From contig JACKCP010000010.1 in NCBI GenBank assembly GCA_020633955.1, positions 59,002 through 123,001 of the forward strand: a stretch of 64,000 nt of DNA, written 5' to 3'. The notes below the pieces were generated by a model. That model did no database searches. It was given only the letters and a program-made list of their open reading frames with translations, and had not been told where the DNA came from. A program made the position numbers and the translations under genes. Shown one piece after another: positions 59,885 to 64,000 of the stretch; positions within the stretch are counted from its first letter, which is position 1; each line of letters opens with the position of its first letter. Origin of the DNA: Desulfobacteraceae bacterium (GTDB lineage Bacteria; Desulfobacterota; Desulfobacteria; Desulfobacterales; JACKCP01).

Positions 59885-60919
59885 ATGGAATTATTTATGC
59901 TTAAAAGATTATTCAAACCAGTAATAATTATATCTTTATCAGCGTTATTTCTGGTTTCAGGGTGTGCTTCAGGTAAAAAATATGAAAGTAAACCTGTTGA
60001 TATTGAAATACCCTCAAAATGGGAAGCTTCAGAAAACACAGAAAAGCTCATTGACAGCACAGGATGGCTTGATGATTTTAATGATGAGCAGTTGAAAGTC
60101 ATGGTTAATAAATCTCTGGAACACAACCCTGATCTTCTTATTTCGGCAGAACGAATCAACTATGCAAAAAGCGTTCTTAAAATTACAGGTGCAGATCTTT
60201 TTCCGGTTGTTTCAGGCGGACTTAATTTCTCAAGGTCAGGTACTGTTACTGAAATAAATAATAAACCTTACAGGGAAACAGGAAATAAAACTTCACTTAA
60301 CCTTGATATTTCATGGGAAATGGATTTGTGGGGAAGAATTAAAGCCCTTAAAAAATCAGAACTTGCCGAATTTCTTGCAGTAAATTCAGATTATGAAAGT
60401 GCAAAACTTTCATATGGCGCCATGACTGCGAAGGCATGGTTTTCAGCAATAGAATCAAAACTTCAGACAAGGCTTTCAAAAGAAACACTTGAGTCTTTTG
60501 AAAAAAGTGATGAAATTATTACAAAAAGATTTCGTTCAGGTCTTAGCGGAGCAATGGATGTAAGGCTTGTCAGATCGGAAAAACTTGCTGCAAAAGATGA
60601 ATATATTGAACAGGAAAAAAATTTTTCGGAGTCTGTAAGAGCTTTAAGGGTTTTAATGGGAGATTATCCTTTTGACAAAATTAATCTTCCAGACAATCTT
60701 CCTGTAATTGGAAAACCTGTTCCAACAGGAATTCCATCGGACCTTTTAAAGAGAAGGCCTGATATTAGAGCGGCAAAAAACAGAATTATATCTGCAGATT
60801 TTAAAACAACAGCATCAGAAAAGGCACTTTTCCCATCTCTTACACTTACATCAGGAGCAGGTACTTCTTATCTTTATTGGGATTACAGCAGCAGGTTATT
60901 TAATCCTGAACAGCCTTGA
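59885..60919 (+). CDS. Outer-membrane efflux lipoprotein (NodT/OprM type), 3'-truncated
   Basis: This is a 344-residue product with a lipobox LVSGC (Cys near residue 28). It has the first TolC-like repeat (LDISWEMDLWGRIKALKKSE is a hallmark) and the start of the second (DLLKRRPDIRAAKNRI near 300). Family members have about 460 residues; this one stops at LFNPEQP, just where the second beta strand begins. The missing end and the missing start of the next gene point to a deletion at ~60,900. It is the outer-membrane channel of the RND pump encoded downstream. The first ATG (59885) was taken; 59897 is also possible. Confidence 0.85.
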   Translation: MELFMLKRLFKPVIIISLSALFLVSGCASGKKYESKPVDIEIPSKWEASENTEKLIDSTGWLDDFNDEQLKVMVNKSLEHNPDLLISAERINYAKSVLKITGADLFPVVSGGLNFSRSGTVTEINNKPYRETGNKTSLNLDISWEMDLWGRIKALKKSELAEFLAVNSDYESAKLSYGAMTAKAWFSAIESKLQTRLSKETLESFEKSDEIITKRFRSGLSGAMDVRLVRSEKLAAKDEYIEQEKNFSESVRALRVLMGDYPFDKINLPDNLPVIGKPVPTGIPSDLLKRRPDIRAAKNRIISADFKTTASEKALFPSLTLTSGAGTSYLYWDYSSRLFNPEQP

Positions 60920-60935
60920 GAATGCACCTGAGGCT

Positions 60936-61997
60936 TTGCCTGCACAAATAAAAAATCCTCCGGCAGTGGATGTTGTTTCTATTGTGTTTTTAGACAAACC
61001 TGTGGAAATAAAGCTGACCGGAACAGTATCTTCTTTGTATAAAAGCGAAATATCCTCAGAAGTTAACGGAAAGGTTATTGATGTATCTCAAAAGCTTGTA
61101 AAGGGAGGTTTTTTTAAAAAGGGAGAAATTATTTTAAGAATTGATGAAGAGGATTATAAAGATGCCGTTGTTCAGTCAAAGGCAGAACTTGCTGAAGTAA
61201 GTCTTCAGGTAATAAAGGAAAAGGAGCTTGCAAAGCAGGCCAAAGAAGACTGGAAGGAACTTGGACAGGGAATTCCAACAGATCTTGCATTGAGAAAACC
61301 CCAGATAGAACATGCCTTGTCAATGCTTGAGGCTGCAAAGTCAAGGCTTGAAAAATCTGAAAGGGAACTTGAAAAGACAAAAATAAAAGCACCCTTTGAC
61401 TGTATGGTTTCGTCAAAGTCTGTATCTGTGGGAACCTTTGTAACCCAAGGCTCTCCCCTTTTTGAAATATTCAATACAGATACTGCTGAAATAAGGCTTG
61501 CAATGTCATCAGAAGATTCTTTTTTCATAGATCTGCCAAAGCCCGGAGTAATGCTTGCTAAAAACAGGAAAGTTCAAATTCTTTTTGATAAAAACGGTGT
61601 TGAATCAAAAAGGGAAGGCTATATTTCAAGGATTGAAGGAGAAACAGATCCTGAAACAAGATTTCAATATCTTGTTGTAAGAATAGATGATCCATACTCA
61701 CTAAAAAACAATTTACCTGTACTTAAAATAGGTGACTTTGCTGAAGTGAAAATATTGGGTAAAAAAATAAAAAACAGCGTTTTAATTCCAGCTGCTGCTC
61801 TTTTAAATGACGGCAGAATAATGAAAGTCGGTAATGATAATATGCTTTTATTTGAAACAGTTAATGTTTTAAAAAGAAGCAAAGACAATGTTCTTGTAAC
61901 AGGCACCTTTAAGGAAAATGAAAAAATAGTTGTATCAGGACTGGAATTTCCTGTTGAAGGCACAATTGTGAGAATCAATGGAGAAACCAATGAATAA
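60936..61997 (+). CDS. RND efflux periplasmic adaptor (membrane fusion protein), N-terminus missing
   Basis: This 353-residue frame begins at a TTG in sequence that reads ..LNSLENAPEALPAQIKNPP without a signal peptide or ATG. The family's barrel-sandwich start VEIKLTGTVSSLYKSEISSEV follows normally. Next comes a long alpha-hairpin (about residues 75-145), then the returning lipoyl half with IKAPFDCMVSSKSVSVGTFV, and the beta-barrel and membrane-proximal domains. In the pump it links the inner-membrane transporter to the outer channel. The missing anchor and the truncated channel gene just upstream suggest a joined deletion. Overlaps the RND gene by 8 bases. Confidence 0.88.
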   Translation: MPAQIKNPPAVDVVSIVFLDKPVEIKLTGTVSSLYKSEISSEVNGKVIDVSQKLVKGGFFKKGEIILRIDEEDYKDAVVQSKAELAEVSLQVIKEKELAKQAKEDWKELGQGIPTDLALRKPQIEHALSMLEAAKSRLEKSERELEKTKIKAPFDCMVSSKSVSVGTFVTQGSPLFEIFNTDTAEIRLAMSSEDSFFIDLPKPGVMLAKNRKVQILFDKNGVESKREGYISRIEGETDPETRFQYLVVRIDDPYSLKNNLPVLKIGDFAEVKILGKKIKNSVLIPAAALLNDGRIMKVGNDNMLLFETVNVLKRSKDNVLVTGTFKENEKIVVSGLEFPVEGTIVRINGETNE

Positions 61998-64000
61998 TAA
62001 TGAGCAAAACAGTATCATAGCCTGGTTTACAAGAAATCCTGTTGCAGCAAATCTTCTTATGTTTTTTTTCATGCTTGCAGGAATTCTTACTGCAATTCAG
62101 ATAAAAAAAGAGGCCTTTCCTGAATTTGAAACAGAGATTATTTCAGTTCAGGTTGCATATCCCGGAGCCTCTCCTGCTGATGTTGAAGAGGGTATAGTAA
62201 AAAAAGTTGAAGATGCTCTCCAGGGACTTGAAGGAATAAAGGAAATTGAAGCTTCGGCATATGAAGGTTATGCAGATGTATCTGTAAAGGCTGAAACCGG
62301 AGCTGACATGAATGAACTTCTTGATAAAGTCAAATCAAGAATAGACGGCATTGACTCATTTCCTGATGAAACAGAAAGGCCTGTTGTATCAGAACTTATA
62401 ATAAAAACAGAAGTGCTTTGGCTTGTTTTATACGGTGACCTTGACGACAAAAACATGAAAACCCTTGCAAGGCTTGTAAGAGATGATCTTCTGGCTGAAA
62501 ATGGAATAAGCCAGGTAAATATTGTAGGCACCAAACCCTTTGAGATTTCAATAAGTGTATCTGAAAAATCCCTGAAAAAATATTTATTAACTTTTGACGA
62601 CGTTGTAAATGCCGTTGCCTCAGGTTCGGTTGACCTTCCTGGAGGAAGCATAAAAACAAAAGGGGAGGATATCCTTCTAAGATCTGCCGGAAAGGCGGAA
62701 ACTGGTTCAGAATTTGAAAATCTTCCGGTTATTACAAAACCTGACGGAACAATAGTAAGAATAAAAGATGTTGCAATTGTAAAAGACGGGTTTGCGGAAG
62801 AAGACTGGTTTTTAAGATATAACGCTAAAAATGCAGTAGGTATTCAGGTTTTCAGAACAGGCGATGAAAGCACTCTTTCAGTTGCACAGGCTGTTAAGGA
62901 GTTTGTGGAAAAAAATAAAAATCTTCTTCCGGAAGGAGTTTCCTTTGGAATAATGGCGGATATGTCTGTTCCATTAAAGGACAGGCTTGAGCTTATGATG
63001 AAGAACATGGCAATGGGATCAGTTCTTGTATTTATTTCCCTTGCTCTTTTTTTGAGGATAAAAATTGCCTTTTTTGTAATGCTTGGGCTTCCTGTGAGTT
63101 TTCTTGGTGCTTTGTGGCTTATGCCTCTTCCCTTCATAGATGCCAGTGTAAATATGATAACCCTGTACGGTTTTATTGTTGTGCTTGGCATTGTTGTTGA
63201 TGATGCAATTGTTATTGGAGAAAGCATCCATGAAACCATAGACAGGGAAGGTCCGGGTGTTGATTCTGTTATAAAGGGTGCACAGGCCGTTGCAACCCCC
63301 GCAACCTTCGGGGTTCTTACAACTGTGGCAGCCTTTATTCCAACAATCACAATTCCGGGAGTAAACGGAAAAATGTGGGCGGGTATAGGCTATGTTGTTA
63401 TTCTATGTCTGATTTTTTCACTTGTTGAGTCAAAGCTTATTCTGCCGGCACATTTAAGTACACTAAAGGCTTCAGATTACAAAGATAAAAAAAGTCCCCT
63501 TGAAAAAATACAGGGCTTTGTAACAAAAGCTTTAAATCTTTTTTTGAAAAAAATCTATTCCCCTTTTTTAAGGGTTTGTCTTAATTACAGATATGCAACC
63601 ATAGCTGCCTTTTTTGGAATTTTCATTCTTACAATGGCATGTGTAAAAACAGGAATAGTGAGGTTTGTATTTTTCCCTCAGATTGAATCCGACATGGTTC
63701 AGGTTGAGCTTCAGATGAACGGAGGAACTCCAAGGGATGTCATGCTTTCTGCTGTAAAAGAAATAGAAAATGCAGCGTTTATGATAAATAAAAGCTTTAT
63801 TGAGAAAGGGGAAAAGGAAAATCCTGTAAAAGGTTTTGTTTCTTATACCGAGGATGATAAAAAGGCAGGGCTTTTTGTTGAGTTAAGTTCAAATGAAGTA
63901 AGAGGAGTTTCAGTTTCTTCTGTTGTTAATGAGTGGAGAAAAAAAACAGAGCATCTCCTTGATGTTCCCGGCGTAAAATCATTGAAGTATACAACAACCA
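61990..64000 (+). CDS. RND-family efflux transporter permease (5' part, gene runs past the window)
   Basis: The start ATG at 61990-61992 overlaps the adaptor stop. The frame is open to the end of the window (670 residues; full-length members have about 1,030). The first membrane helix is in FTRNPVAANLLMFFFMLAGI. The periplasmic porter domain has YPGASPADVEEGIVKKVEDAL and TLARLVRDDLL. The TM4 proton-relay segment GIVVDDAIVIGESI has the paired Asp. The type is HAE1-like exporters of hydrophobic compounds. Substrate unknown. Confidence 0.93.
   Translation, partial: MNNNEQNSIIAWFTRNPVAANLLMFFFMLAGILTAIQIKKEAFPEFETEIISVQVAYPGASPADVEEGIVKKVEDALQGLEGIKEIEASAYEGYADVSVKAETGADMNELLDKVKSRIDGIDSFPDETERPVVSELIIKTEVLWLVLYGDLDDKNMKTLARLVRDDLLAENGISQVNIVGTKPFEISISVSEKSLKKYLLTFDDVVNAVASGSVDLPGGSIKTKGEDILLRSAGKAETGSEFENLPVITKPDGTIVRIKDVAIVKDGFAEEDWFLRYNAKNAVGIQVFRTGDESTLSVAQAVKEFVEKNKNLLPEGVSFGIMADMSVPLKDRLELMMKNMAMGSVLVFISLALFLRIKIAFFVMLGLPVSFLGALWLMPLPFIDASVNMITLYGFIVVLGIVVDDAIVIGESIHETIDREGPGVDSVIKGAQAVATPATFGVLTTVAAFIPTITIPGVNGKMWAGIGYVVILCLIFSLVESKLILPAHLSTLKASDYKDKKSPLEKIQGFVTKALNLFLKKIYSPFLRVCLNYRYATIAAFFGIFILTMACVKTGIVRFVFFPQIESDMVQVELQMNGGTPRDVMLSAVKEIENAAFMINKSFIEKGEKENPVKGFVSYTEDDKKAGLFVELSSNEVRGVSVSSVVNEWRKKTEHLLDVPGVKSLKYTTT

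Overview
This is an AT-rich chromosomal window from an anaerobic bacterium, most likely a sulfate-reducing Desulfobacterota of the Desulfobacterales. That placement is an inference. It rests on the heavy use of sigma-54 regulation, a Na+-translocating acyl-CoA decarboxylase, a 4-hydroxybutyryl-CoA dehydratase/NfnAB-type gene block, a PEP-CTERM protein and a PUFA-synthase-like megasynthase. No rRNA, tRNA, CRISPR array or transposase gene was found. Layout: (1) 1-3.7 kb is a defence patch: the C-terminal part of a type I restriction HsdR, then a convergent two-gene TOPRIM/AAA-ATPase pair of AbiL/OLD type. (2) 3.9-8.7 kb is one minus-strand operon: a small secreted Asn/Gln/Gly-rich protein, an outer-membrane barrel-like protein, a His-tailed periplasmic protein, a sensor kinase and an NtrC-type regulator. 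A near-consensus sigma-54 promoter and a palindromic enhancer lie in front of it, so it looks self-activated. (3) 8.8-11.8 kb holds an orphan HipB-like regulator with two operator copies and a Pif1-like helicase with a broken C-terminal HTH tail. (4) 11.5-22.1 kb is a minus-strand block in which almost every gene (methyltransferase, nitroreductase, thioesterase-like, NfnB, NfnA, SDR, AbfD, GAF/sigma-54 activator) is split by many frameshifts while its motifs survive. Either the sequence is poor here or decay is very recent. (5) 22.2-27.5 kb holds a DegT aminotransferase, a membrane metallophosphoesterase, an atypical sigma-54 activator and a phosphopantetheinyl transferase. (6) 27.7-44.5 kb is the most interesting locus. 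It starts with an apparent sigma-54 promoter and a 3,693-residue single-chain synthase (two NPD-type enoyl reductases, KS, KS/CLF, AT, KS, three ACPs, KR, DH). These are followed collinearly by the gamma, beta, carboxyltransferase, small and biotin-carrier subunits of a Na+-translocating decarboxylase. (7) 44.7-52.9 kb is an alpha-2-macroglobulin lipoprotein and PBP1C pair, separated by a MITE-like element. (8) 53-64 kb holds a GNAT enzyme, a CoA-transferase, relics of a PEP-CTERM protein and a thioesterase, a NemR/NemA-like TetR/OYE pair with matching operators, a DUF2860-like barrel, and an RND efflux operon with an apparent deletion at the OMF/MFP junction; the RND gene runs off the end. 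How the genes may work together: the PPTase at 26.8-27.5 kb would prime the carrier domains of the megasynthase. The sigma-54 activator at 25.3 kb is a candidate regulator of the synthase operon. The decarboxylase subunits could link a Na+ gradient to its malonyl- or methylmalonyl-CoA pool. Three families of palindromic, non-coding intergenic repeats recur across the window.
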